A stretch of DNA of 64,000 nt. Origin: JAJRRS01 sp965230275. Lineage in GTDB: Bacteria > Planctomycetota > Phycisphaerae > Phycisphaerales > Phycisphaeraceae. The stretch is from contig CBDDKO010000002.1 in NCBI GenBank assembly GCA_965230275.1, forward strand, positions 3,596,001 through 3,660,000, given 5' to 3'. Below the pieces are notes generated by a model, which saw nothing but the letters and a program-made list of their open reading frames with translations, was not told where the DNA came from and did no database searches. Position numbers and translations under genes: made by a program. Positions 41,514-49,213 of the stretch are shown here, one piece after another; position 1 is the first letter of the stretch; each line of letters opens with the position of its first letter.

Positions 41514-41963
41514 ATGACGGAAGTGGAGAAAGATACGGTCTGGTACGAAGACGGCTTGAGTTTCACCTGCACGCAGTGCGGCAACTGCTGCACGGGCCCG
41601 CCGGGCTTTGTCTGGTTCGACGAGCAGGAGGGCGAGGCCATAGCTGAGCACCTGGGCCTGAGCGTCGAAGAATTCCACGAAAAATACTGCCAGAAGAAGC
41701 AGAAGCGGTGGTCGCTGGGCGAGGTCTCGACCCGTCACGGATTCGACTGCGTTTTTCTCGTACGTGACGCCGAGGGCAAGAGCGGCTGCTCGATCTACCC
41801 CGTCAGGCCGACGCAGTGCCGGACCTGGCCGTTCTGGCCGGAGAACCTCAAGACCTCGCGGCACTGGGACCGTGCGGCCAAGAACTGCCCGGGCATGAAG
41901 AACGGCGGGACGTTCTACCCTGTCGATCAGGTCCGGATCATCCTGGCGAAGAACAAGGATTGA
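41514..41963 (+). CDS. YkgJ-family cysteine cluster protein
   Basis: A 149-residue protein with the Cys pattern of the YkgJ (UPF0153) family: CTQCGNCCTGPPGFVW near the N-terminus and CSIYPVRPTQCRTWPFWPE in the second half, plus a lone Cys in NCPGMK. The eight or so Cys probably bind a metal or an Fe-S cluster. The function of the family is not established. It follows the deacetylase-like gene by 42 bp. A second YkgJ-type gene lies about 100 bp downstream behind a palindromic repeat. Confidence 0.88.
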   Translation: MTEVEKDTVWYEDGLSFTCTQCGNCCTGPPGFVWFDEQEGEAIAEHLGLSVEEFHEKYCQKKQKRWSLGEVSTRHGFDCVFLVRDAEGKSGCSIYPVRPTQCRTWPFWPENLKTSRHWDRAAKNCPGMKNGGTFYPVDQVRIILAKNKD

Positions 41964-41974
41964 TCGATTCTATT

Positions 41975-42052
41975 GGCCACCGATTAACACAGATGAACAC
42001 AGATAAAAAGCCAAGGTCTTGATCCGTGTTAATCGGTGTTCATCTGTGGCTA
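41975..42052. repeat. Dispersed palindromic repeat, CCACCGATGAACAC family (copy 3)
   Basis: The arms GGCCACCGATTAACACAG and CTGTGGCTA (with AATCGGTGTTCATC before it) are inverted around a 20-bp centre with GATAAAAAGCC. It lies between the two YkgJ-type genes and ends 13 bp before the second start codon. Confidence 0.85.
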
Positions 42053-42064
42053 AACAGGTTTGCG

Positions 42065-42565
42065 ATGAGTATTGAGGCTGAACATTGGAGTGCGTGGTCG
42101 GAGGCGATGCGGCTGCCGGCGGTTACGGACCGCATGCGAGACCTGCTCGATGAGATGGATCGGGCGGTAGATGCTTCCGGCTTCACCTGCCAGCAGAGCG
42201 GGCGTTGCTGCAGGTTCGATTCGTTCGGACACCGGCTGTACATGTCCGGTCTGGAGATTGCATGGTTCAGGTCGTTGGTTGGCCCGGAAAGCTCAGCGAA
42301 TACTTCCGGGGGTGTCGCGCTGCCGATCCTCGAGGCCAAGCAGGATGGATGTCCGTATCAGATCGATGGGATGTGCAGCGTGCACCGTGATCGGCCGTTC
42401 GCCTGCCGTGTGTTCTTTTGCCAGGCAGGGTCCGATGACTGGCAATCAGAACAATACGAAGCGTTTCAGGCGAAAATCAAGGCGCTGCACAACGAACTCG
42501 GTTTACCCTACCAATACATGGAATGGCGCACGGGGCTGTCTGCAGCGCAGGCCCACGGCCTGTAG
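42065..42565 (+). CDS. YkgJ-family cysteine cluster protein, second gene
   Basis: A 166-residue protein related to its neighbour at 41514. The Cys pattern is CQQSGRCCRFDSFGHRLYMSG and CPYQIDGMCSVHRDRPFACRVFFC, with about eight Cys in the arrangement typical of putative Zn or Fe-S binding YkgJ proteins. The N-terminal 45 residues and the C-terminus (YQYMEWRTGLSAAQ) are helical. The ATG at 42065 is chosen; the longer frame would run into the palindromic repeat. Its stop codon is part of another repeat element. Confidence 0.85.
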   Translation: MSIEAEHWSAWSEAMRLPAVTDRMRDLLDEMDRAVDASGFTCQQSGRCCRFDSFGHRLYMSGLEIAWFRSLVGPESSANTSGGVALPILEAKQDGCPYQIDGMCSVHRDRPFACRVFFCQAGSDDWQSEQYEAFQAKIKALHNELGLPYQYMEWRTGLSAAQAHGL

Positions 42566-42640
42566 TTTAGCGGGCGATCGCAGATCGTCGTGCGATTGGG
42601 ACGGTCTTACAACGCGCGGATCTGCGATCCGCCGCTAAAC
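42565..42640. repeat. Palindromic repeat GTTTAGCGG/GCAGATC type
   Basis: GTTTAGCGGGCGATCGCAGATC-like left arm (42565-42586) and a near-complementary right arm GATCTGCGATCCGCCGCTAAAC-like (42619-42640) flank a 32-bp centre. The left arm begins at the last base of the stop codon of the second YkgJ-type gene. It lies between convergent genes and might also act as a transcription stop. Confidence 0.75.
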
Positions 42641-42660
42641 ATAAGTGTCTTTAAATATTT

Positions 42661-43302
42661 TCACAGCACGTCCAGCAGCTCGCTTGGATGATGGATAACC
42701 ACGTCCACGCCGTGCTCGTGCAGGTCGGGTTCGTCGCGTAGGCCCCACGTCACACCCACCGCCAGCATGCCCGCGGCCTTTGCGGTCGCCATGTCGACAC
42801 CCGAGTCACCGACGAATACCACGTCACTCGGCGGCAGCTTCAATTGCTCTGCGATTATCAGCGCGGCGGTCGGGTCGGGCTTGATGGGTACGTTTTCACG
42901 TTGGCCCAAGACTGCGACGAATGGCCGATCCGGCAGCAACACGCTGACGAGCTCGGTCGTCGCGGCATGGGGCTTATTACTCAGCACCGCGAGGCCGAGG
43001 CCCTTGGCCTGAAGGGCGTCGAGTGTTTTCTCGATGCCGTCGTATGGCCGGGTGTAGTCGAGCTTGTGCTGGTGGTAGTAAGCGAGGAAGAGGTCGAGCG
43101 CTCCGTCCAGGTCTTCACCCTCGGCCCCGGTCGCCCGGTGCAGCAGCATGCGGGCACCGTTGCCGATCATCCCGCGGCAGGCGGCGGGCGTGATCCGGGC
43201 CATCCCACGCCGGGCCAGGACGTGGTTGGTCGCCTCGGCGAGGTCGTCGAGGGTGTCCAGGAGCGTGCCATCGAGGTCGAAAATCACTGCCCGATAAGTC
43301 AT
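42661..43302 (-). CDS. HAD-superfamily phosphatase, phosphoglycolate phosphatase-like
   Basis: A 213-residue HAD hydrolase. Motif I FDLDGTLLDT (nucleophile Asp), the cap region, motif II VLSNKPH, the Lys of PIKPDP and motif IV GDSGVDMATAKAAGM are all in place, and the order resembles phosphoglycolate phosphatase Gph, which removes 2-phosphoglycolate. Related HAD enzymes such as pyrophosphatase PpaX or phosphonatase-like proteins are possible. The gene is alone, with convergent and divergent neighbours. Confidence 0.88.
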   Translation of the reverse strand: MTYRAVIFDLDGTLLDTLDDLAEATNHVLARRGMARITPAACRGMIGNGARMLLHRATGAEGEDLDGALDLFLAYYHQHKLDYTRPYDGIEKTLDALQAKGLGLAVLSNKPHAATTELVSVLLPDRPFVAVLGQRENVPIKPDPTAALIIAEQLKLPPSDVVFVGDSGVDMATAKAAGMLAVGVTWGLRDEPDLHEHGVDVVIHHPSELLDVL

Positions 43303-43408
43303 GGCGTGAGTGTAGCGTCGTAGTGAAATACGTGTTTTATGTAACGGCCATTGCGGGCGCTGACACGAGGGCTTAAGCTAAAGATGCTTGTGAATCGAAG
43401 GATAGTAA

Positions 43409-43933
43409 ATGCGAGCAAAAAACCCCCACCCCGAGCTTGAGCCGAAGATCAGAGAGTCGGTCGGCCAAGCGATGGGCAGGCTCCCGTCGGGCCGATTCAT
43501 CCTCACCGCCGCGTCCGGCGAAAAGCGGATGGGCATCGTCGTCAGTTTTGTCCAGCAGGCCTGCCTGACCCCGCCGATGGTGACGGTCGCGATCGCCAAG
43601 GGCCGGGCCATCATGCCCCTGATCAGCGAGAGCCGGCAGTTCGGCCTCTGCCAGTTGGCTGAAGACGACAAGATCATGCTCCGCAAGTTCCGCCCGTTCA
43701 ACGACGCCTCCGTGACCGACGACCCGTTCCTCGGGTTTGAAATGATCCGAGGCGAGATGCCCAAGCTGCCGATCCTGTCCAATACCCTGGCATACCTGGA
43801 ATGCGTACTGGTCAGCCACATGGATATCGAAGGCGATCACGACCTGTTCGTCGGGGTGGTGCGGGGCGGTTCGCTGCTGAAGGCGAACAAGCAGCCACAG
43901 GTCCACCTCCGCGAGAGCGGGCAGGATTATTAA
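43409..43933 (+). CDS. Flavin reductase-like domain protein
   Basis: A 174-residue split-barrel protein. LPSGRFILTAASGEKRMGIVVSFVQQACLTPPMVTVAIAKGR is the FMN-binding core of the flavin reductase-like/HpaC family, and later SNTLAYLECVLVSHMDIEGDHDLFVGVV matches the family's C-terminal barrel strands. Members reduce flavin with NAD(P)H or serve flavodiiron and rubredoxin-type partners. The partner here is not evident. The gene begins at a clear ATG and lies 57 bp before truA on the same strand. Confidence 0.88.
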   Translation: MRAKNPHPELEPKIRESVGQAMGRLPSGRFILTAASGEKRMGIVVSFVQQACLTPPMVTVAIAKGRAIMPLISESRQFGLCQLAEDDKIMLRKFRPFNDASVTDDPFLGFEMIRGEMPKLPILSNTLAYLECVLVSHMDIEGDHDLFVGVVRGGSLLKANKQPQVHLRESGQDY

Positions 43934-43990
43934 CCAGCCGCGCCGTGTCTTGTCGGCGCTTACCCGGTCAAGTCCGCTACACTCTGATCC

Positions 43991-44812
43991 ATGGCTGCCC
44001 CGGAACCCCCGGACGTGAATCACGACGATGCCGTATCACCTGCAAACGGCGAGCGCCATCGATACAAACTCGTGATCGCCTACGACGGCTCCGCGTTCCA
44101 CGGCTGGCAGAAGCAGGAGCCGCCCGACGCGCCGCCGTTGCGGACGGTTCAGGGTGTCTTGCAGGACGCTTTGATCCGTGTGCTGCGGCAACCGATCAGC
44201 CTGATCGGCGCCAGCCGGACCGACGCCGGCGTTCACGCGCGTGGCCAGGTCGCGCACTTCGATGCCGATTCCCCCGTCCCGATTGAGCGGATGGCGTTAG
44301 CGATTAACAGCCGACTGCCGGACGATATGGAAGTGCGTTCGGTCGAGCGGGTGGACGCCGGGTTCGACGCCATCCAGCACGCGGTGACCAAGCAGTACAC
44401 CTACGCGATCCACAACGCCGATCACCGCCCGCTGGCGATGCGCCACACGGTCTATCATTGCTGGTACGAGCTGGACATCGATCGCATGAACGACGCGGCG
44501 GCCCGTTTGATGGGTGAGCACGATTTTGAAGGCTTCAGCGCCGCCGGGCACGGCCGGGAGTCTACCATCCGCACCATCCATCGCTGCGACGTGAAGCGGC
44601 AGGGCGACCGCGTCACCATCACCGTCGAGGGCAGCGGCTTCCTCTGGAACATGGTCCGAATCATCGCCGGCACGCTGGTCGAGGTGGGTCGCGGGTTGTT
44701 CGAGCCTGCGCGGATCAACGAGATATTGGAATCAACCGATCGCCAAAAAGCCGGCCCGACCCTGCCGCCGCAGGGCTTGTGCCTGGAGTGGATCAGGCAT
44801 GGAGATGTATGA
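43991..44812 (+). CDS. truA: tRNA pseudouridine(38-40) synthase TruA
   Basis: A 273-residue pseudouridine synthase acting on positions 38-40 of the tRNA anticodon arm. YDGSAFHGWQKQ, the catalytic Asp in SRTDAGVHARGQVAHFD, the strand EVRSVERVDAGFDAI and the late GSGFLWNMVRIIAGTLVEVG are typical. The N-terminus is about 15 residues longer than in E. coli and Pro/Asp-rich. The stop lies at the start of an AT-rich palindromic repeat that separates it from the glycosyltransferase gene. Confidence 0.95.
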   Translation: MAAPEPPDVNHDDAVSPANGERHRYKLVIAYDGSAFHGWQKQEPPDAPPLRTVQGVLQDALIRVLRQPISLIGASRTDAGVHARGQVAHFDADSPVPIERMALAINSRLPDDMEVRSVERVDAGFDAIQHAVTKQYTYAIHNADHRPLAMRHTVYHCWYELDIDRMNDAAARLMGEHDFEGFSAAGHGRESTIRTIHRCDVKRQGDRVTITVEGSGFLWNMVRIIAGTLVEVGRGLFEPARINEILESTDRQKAGPTLPPQGLCLEWIRHGDV

Positions 44813-44910
44813 TTTGGGATTGATGATTTATGATTTGTTCGTACAGATCACACTTCGTGCCAGTCCACGCATGCGTCAATCATAAATCTTAAATCACAAA
44901 TCATAAATAA
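44811..44910. repeat. AT-rich palindromic repeat, TGATTTATGAT family (copy 2)
   Basis: ATTGATGATTTATGATTTG near 44819 is inverted at about 44876-44906 (CAATCATAAATC, AATCACAAATCATAAAT). The arms flank a GC-richer centre. It resembles the element at 18361-18460 and covers the whole gap between truA and the glycosyltransferase, including the region where that gene's ribosome binding site should be. Confidence 0.75.
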
Positions 44911-46088
44911 TGAAGATCCTCCACGTCATCACGCGACTCATCCAGGGCGGCGCTCAGCAGAACACTGTCCTGAGCTGCGCCGCGCAGGTGAAGGCCGGGC
45001 ACGAGGTGCATCTGGCGTACGGCCCGATCTACGGCCCGGAAGGGTCGTTGCTGGAAGAAGCAAGAGCGAGCGGCGCGGTGCTGCATGAGATCAAGTCAAT
45101 GCGGCGGGCGGTGAATCCGTGGCACGATATTCGTTGCTACCGTTCGCTTCGCAGGCTGATCAGTGACATCAAGCCGGACATCGTGCACACTCATTCAAGT
45201 AAGGCCGGCATCATCGGGCGCGGCGCGGCGTGGGCCGAAGGTGTGTCGGTTGTCGTGCATACCGTTCACGGCCTGCCTTTCCACGATCGGCAATCCAAAC
45301 TCGTGCATCGGCTCTACGTCATGCTCGAACGCTGGGCCGCCAAACGCTGCCACCACATGGTCGCGATCACACCGGCCATGGTCGACGCGTTCCGATCCAA
45401 GGCGATCGCCGGCGAAGATTTGTTTACCGTCATTCCAAGCGGGATCAACGTGGAGGACTTCGACGTATTGGGTGTCGATGTTACTCGGGTGCGTGATGAG
45501 TTCGGCTTCTCGGCTGATAGTTTCGTCATTGGTTTGGTCGGTCGGATGGACCCGCTCAAAGGCCACGCCGACCTGATCGAGGCCATGAAGTCGGTCATCC
45601 CCAATGTCGAACCCTGGATCGACTGCACGTTTGTCGGCGACGGCTGGTACGCGCAGCAGGTCCGCCAGATCATCCTCGATGGTGATGACTTCTTCGCGGA
45701 TCATTTTTCCTTCTCGGGTCTGGTCCCACTTGAACAGATGAAGCAGAACTATAGTGCGATGGACCTGGTCGTTTTGCCGTCCTATCAGGAAGGCCAGAGC
45801 CGTGTGCTTGCCGAGGCCTTGCTCTGCGGCTGCGCGATCGTGGCCTATGATGCGGGGGGTATCAGCTCGATCTGCATCGATGGGCAAACCGGCAAGCTCG
45901 TTCCTGTCGGCGACAAGCAGGCCTTGGCCGACGCGATCGTCTGGATGATTCAGCACCCCCAAGAACGGCGGCTGATGGTCGAGCGCGGCCGGCAACTCGT
46001 CCGTGAAAAGTTTAGTGCCGAGCACATGACGCGGGAATTAGAACGGCTGTATGAACGTTTACTCCAAGACAATGCAAACCAGGATTAG
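44910..46088 (+). CDS. Glycosyltransferase, GT4 family
   Basis: A 392-residue retaining glycosyltransferase of the GT-B fold. ITRLIQGGAQQNTVLSCA at the N-terminus, HTHSSKAGIIGRGAAW, GRMDPLKGHADLIEA and the nucleotide-sugar motif SYQEGQSRVLAEALLCG (the E-x7-E type) identify GT4. The donor and acceptor sugars are unknown. The next gene encodes a PIG-L deacetylase, and GT4 plus PIG-L is the pairing that makes bacillithiol- or mycothiol-type thiols and other glycosides, although a palindromic repeat lies between them. The stop TAG is supplied by that repeat. Confidence 0.92.
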   Translation: MKILHVITRLIQGGAQQNTVLSCAAQVKAGHEVHLAYGPIYGPEGSLLEEARASGAVLHEIKSMRRAVNPWHDIRCYRSLRRLISDIKPDIVHTHSSKAGIIGRGAAWAEGVSVVVHTVHGLPFHDRQSKLVHRLYVMLERWAAKRCHHMVAITPAMVDAFRSKAIAGEDLFTVIPSGINVEDFDVLGVDVTRVRDEFGFSADSFVIGLVGRMDPLKGHADLIEAMKSVIPNVEPWIDCTFVGDGWYAQQVRQIILDGDDFFADHFSFSGLVPLEQMKQNYSAMDLVVLPSYQEGQSRVLAEALLCGCAIVAYDAGGISSICIDGQTGKLVPVGDKQALADAIVWMIQHPQERRLMVERGRQLVREKFSAEHMTRELERLYERLLQDNANQD

Positions 46089-46166
46089 CCACCGATGAAC
46101 ACAGGTAAACACGGATGTCATTTTGGTATGTCTTATCTGTGTCCATCCGTGTTCATCGGTGGCTAA
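46086..46166. repeat. Dispersed palindromic repeat, CCACCGATGAACAC family (copy 4)
   Basis: TAGCCACCGATGAACACAGG (from 46086) and its near-complement ending CATCGGTGGCTA (46165) form arms of about 30 bp around a short centre containing ATTTTGGTATG. The left arm contains the stop codon of the glycosyltransferase gene. It is the best-matched copy of the family in the window. Confidence 0.88.
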
Positions 46167-46184
46167 TGACAATAGGATCAGATC

Positions 46185-46868
46185 ATGGCGAACATCCTCG
46201 TAGTCGGCCCGCACCCGGACGATCAGGAACTGGGCATGGGCGGGACGATCATCCGGCTCGCGCAGCAGGGGCACGACGTCCTCCTGCTTGACGTGACCAA
46301 CGGCGAGCCCACGCCCTACGGCTCACTCCCCGAACGCGAAAAGGAATGGACCGAGGCGGCGAAGATCATGGGGGTGAAGCGCCAACTGCTCGGGCTGAAG
46401 AACCGCGAGGTGGAGCACACCCTGCCGGCCCGTCATCAGATGGCGGGCGTGATCCGTGAGCACCAGGCGCAGATCATCTTCCTCCCGTTCCCCGAAGACG
46501 CCCACCCCGACCACCGCGCGGTGACCCGCATCGTCGAGGACGCGCGCTTCGATGCGAAGCTGACGAAAACGGACCTTCCGGGCGAGCCGATCTATCCCAA
46601 GTGGCTGATCTACTACTACTGCACGCACCTGCGCTGGGTCGCGAACCCGACGTTCTGCCTGGATATCACCGAGCAGATGGACGACAAGGAGCGTGCGATC
46701 AAGGCGTACCACACCCAGTTTGTTGTGCCGGAAAAGAACCGGCGGGTGGTGGAGTTTGTGCGTGAGATGAACGGCTACATGGGGTCACGCATCGGTGTGC
46801 GATATGCCGAACCGTTTTTCACGAAGGAGCCGTTGGGATTGGATGGGTTCGATGGATTGGTGATGTAA
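46185..46868 (+). CDS. PIG-L/LmbE family N-acetylglucosamine deacetylase, BshB1-like
   Basis: A 227-residue zinc deacetylase. GPHPDDQELGMGGTI contributes the metal-binding His and Asp-Asp, and HPDHRAVTRIVEDAR the third ligand. The order and length fit BshB1-type enzymes, which deacetylate GlcNAc-malate in bacillithiol synthesis. The pairing with the upstream GT4 gene supports a role in a thiol or glycoside pathway, but the bshC-like gene is absent from the window, so this is inference. ATG at 46185 follows GATCAG-type purine-rich DNA. Confidence 0.9.
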   Translation: MANILVVGPHPDDQELGMGGTIIRLAQQGHDVLLLDVTNGEPTPYGSLPEREKEWTEAAKIMGVKRQLLGLKNREVEHTLPARHQMAGVIREHQAQIIFLPFPEDAHPDHRAVTRIVEDARFDAKLTKTDLPGEPIYPKWLIYYYCTHLRWVANPTFCLDITEQMDDKERAIKAYHTQFVVPEKNRRVVEFVREMNGYMGSRIGVRYAEPFFTKEPLGLDGFDGLVM

Positions 46869-46930
46869 AGGGATCTGCGTCGCGACAAGTCCCGTCGCTT
46901 CATGTGATCAATCCGTAACTTGTGATACGG

Positions 46931-48178
46931 TCAGCGGTACTCGATGTCCTGCACGAGTTTGCCTTCGTTGTCGCGAGACCAGACGAGCGTGGGCTCGGGG
47001 CGTAGGCCGGTGGCGGTGATGCGTGCGGGCAGGTCGTCGCGTGCCGGCTCAAGCAGGCGGAACAGGCCGGTCGTGCCGTTGCGTCGGGCGTAGCGGTAGA
47101 GCGACGGGTCCTTGGCGTCCATCTTGACGGTGACCCCGTGGCTCATGCGTGTCAGCACAAACTGCCGGGCCTGCAGCAGGTCGCGCAGCTGCGAGAGGTT
47201 CTTGGGCGTCTTGGCGCCATTTTCGTGCATGTATCGCAGCGCTTCGCCGAGAAACTCCATCCGTGTGGCCGCGAGGTTGATCGGGTCGGGCTCCTGATCC
47301 TTTGCGAACTTGATCCAGCGCCTTTCAAGCCCCGTCAATTCATGGTTGCCGAATGCTTCCTCCATGGCGGCCCGGCTCTCCCGACCCTCGCCTACGCGCT
47401 TGAGGTATCGACCGAACGCCGACTGATACCGCTGATCCTCACCATTGATCAGGAAGAACACAATCGACCAGGACTGGGCGTACAGCAGCGACGCCCGCTC
47501 CGGGTCCGTCCGCAGCGCGTCTGCCCAATCCTCGGCATCGGTGCTGACCAGCTCGCTCACCTTGAGCGTTTTTCCATCCGCCAGGGCTTGACGGACCTGC
47601 TCGACACGCCGCGCATTCGCAAGGCCGGTGGTCATCTTGTCGTCGAGGATGATCGCGTCTTCGAAGTATTGCGCGAGGCCTTCGTTGATCCAGGTGGGCA
47701 GGGTCTGGCCGATGTAATTGAACGCGAACTGGTGGAAGCCCTCGTGCTGGAGCACTTTGAACGTCTGGCTTCGGCTGCGTCCCTGGGTCCATGTCGCCAG
47801 GCCCTGGCCCTTGGGCGAATAGAAGAACATCCCGCCGGTGTTCTTGGCGTTGATGCCCTTGCTTTTCATAAACGCCTGGTACTGGGCCTCGGTCCGCAGC
47901 AGGTACAGCGGCATCTCGATAGCGCCGCGCGAATGGAAGTCCCGGAAGCGTTCTTCGAACTGAGCGAAGACCGCGTCCATGTGTTTGCCGTACGCCCGGA
48001 CCTCGTCGCGCGTGAGGTTGGTGTGGATCAGGTACGACCGGCTGCGGAACTGCTTGAGCTTCGGCGGCTTGGCGTGGGCCGTGATGGCGCACGAGAGCAT
48101 CAGCAGGACGACCAGTAGCGTCCGCTTAGCACGTACCGAAACGAGGTTCGAAGTAAAAAGGTATTGCACCGATGCCAT
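46931..48178 (-). CDS. DUF1570 zincin-like protein, probably exported
   Basis: A 415-residue protein with an N-terminal hydrophobic segment (about 18-36, KRTLLVVLLMLSCAITAHA) that can serve as signal peptide. The motif LQHEGFHQF gives HExxH zinc ligands (His about 144 and 148), and WINEGLAQYFED supplies the downstream Glu, as in gluzincin peptidases. DUF1570 proteins are common in Planctomycetota. The substrate is unknown. The C-terminal 100 residues (RYARRNGTTGLFRLLE) resemble an added beta domain. The gene starts 35 bp after accD on the same strand, so they are likely co-transcribed, which is metabolically odd. Confidence 0.85.
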   Translation of the reverse strand: MASVQYLFTSNLVSVRAKRTLLVVLLMLSCAITAHAKPPKLKQFRSRSYLIHTNLTRDEVRAYGKHMDAVFAQFEERFRDFHSRGAIEMPLYLLRTEAQYQAFMKSKGINAKNTGGMFFYSPKGQGLATWTQGRSRSQTFKVLQHEGFHQFAFNYIGQTLPTWINEGLAQYFEDAIILDDKMTTGLANARRVEQVRQALADGKTLKVSELVSTDAEDWADALRTDPERASLLYAQSWSIVFFLINGEDQRYQSAFGRYLKRVGEGRESRAAMEEAFGNHELTGLERRWIKFAKDQEPDPINLAATRMEFLGEALRYMHENGAKTPKNLSQLRDLLQARQFVLTRMSHGVTVKMDAKDPSLYRYARRNGTTGLFRLLEPARDDLPARITATGLRPEPTLVWSRDNEGKLVQDIEYR

Positions 48179-48213
48179 CCGGACTCACCGATGGGGAATG
48201 TCTGGTCCGCTCG

Positions 48214-49122
48214 CTACTTCCCGGCGTAGTCGATGACACGGCTGATTTCGCTTCGCATGTCGTGACGATGAACGACACGGTCCACGAAGCCTTTCTCCTG
48301 CAGGAACTCGGCCCGTTGGAAGCCTTCGGGCAGGTCCTGCCGAACGGTGTTGGCGATGACGCGCGGCCCGGCGAAGCCGATCAACGCTTCGCGCTCGGCC
48401 AGGATCACATCGCCGAGCATCGCGAAGCTCGCCGTGACCCCGCCGGTGGTCGGGTCGGTCAATACGCTGATGAATAAGCCGCCCGCTTCGTCCAGCCTTG
48501 CTAGCGCCGCCGACGTCTTGCTCATCTGCATCAGCGACAAGGCCGACTCCTGCATCCGAGCCCCGCCCGATGCGCTGACAACGATCACCGGCTGGTCCAG
48601 CTCCAGGCCCAGCTCGATTGTTCGCGTGATCTTTTCGCCGACCACGCAGCCCATCGACGCCATCATGAACCGGTTGTCCATCACCGCGAGCACAACGCCA
48701 CGGCCTTTGATAAACGCCTTGCCGCATTGCACCGCGTCGTTGTGGCCGGTCTTCTTCTGTTCGTTTTTCAACCGATCCTTGTAAGGGATGCGGTCCTTAA
48801 AGCTCAACGTGTCGCGGGGCGAGAGGTCCGCCCACATCGGCTCGAAGCTGCCGGGGTCGCACAGCTGTTCGATCCGCTGCATGGCATCGATGCGGTAGTG
48901 GTAGTCGCAGTCCGGGCAGACGTGCAGGTTCTGGGCGACCTGCTTGGCATAAAGCATCGCTTCACAGTTGGGGCAGCGCTTCCATAGACCCTCGGGCACG
49001 CCCTGGGGCTTGCCCTGGTTCTCCTGCTTCTGCTCCAGCCATGTGTTGCCGGGGGCGCTGCTGGCACCTGCCTGGCCGGTTTTTTTCGGGCTCGTCGTTG
49101 CTTTCACGGGTTCTTCCGCCAA
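48214..49122 (-). CDS. accD: Acetyl-CoA carboxylase carboxyltransferase subunit beta
   Basis: A 302-residue subunit that carries out the carboxyl transfer to acetyl-CoA with AccA in fatty acid synthesis. The N-terminal zinc ribbon (CPNCEAMLYAKQVAQNLHVCPDCDYH) and the core SASGGARMQESALSLMQM, TDPTTGGVTASFAMLGDV and PRVIANTVRQDLPEGFQRAEFL are diagnostic. A TTG at 49122 is preceded by AAGGGAG at good spacing, better than the GTG at 49152, which has no ribosome site and directly follows a hairpin. DUF1570 is downstream. accA is not in the window. Confidence 0.95.
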   Translation of the reverse strand: MAEEPVKATTSPKKTGQAGASSAPGNTWLEQKQENQGKPQGVPEGLWKRCPNCEAMLYAKQVAQNLHVCPDCDYHYRIDAMQRIEQLCDPGSFEPMWADLSPRDTLSFKDRIPYKDRLKNEQKKTGHNDAVQCGKAFIKGRGVVLAVMDNRFMMASMGCVVGEKITRTIELGLELDQPVIVVSASGGARMQESALSLMQMSKTSAALARLDEAGGLFISVLTDPTTGGVTASFAMLGDVILAEREALIGFAGPRVIANTVRQDLPEGFQRAEFLQEKGFVDRVVHRHDMRSEISRVIDYAGK

Positions 49123-49152
49123 AATGGCTCCCTTCAAGGTCCTAATGTGCAC

Positions 49153-49184
49153 AACCCCGCGTGAGCGGGGCGTTAGGGATTATA
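49153..49184 (-). promoter_or_regulatory. Possible -10 box and 5' leader hairpin of accD
   Basis: TATAAT on the minus strand (49184-49179) predicts a start near 49172; no clear -35 is seen. The RNA would begin with the hairpin CCCCGC-TCAC-GCGGGG (49170-49155), just upstream of the accD start region, perhaps as a 5' stabilising or regulatory element. Confidence 0.45.
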
Positions 49185-49213
49185 TCGGCAAATAACCCAG
49201 GGATACACCAGCC

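Noticed and set aside
40464..41864. A 466-codon minus-strand frame opposite the deacetylase-like and YkgJ-type genes.
   Set aside because: It covers two genes with clear motifs on the plus strand and shows no family features itself.
3418..46166. Repeated CCACCGATGAACAC units as a CRISPR array.
   Set aside because: The copies are far apart, palindromic over their whole length, and lack regular spacers or cas genes.
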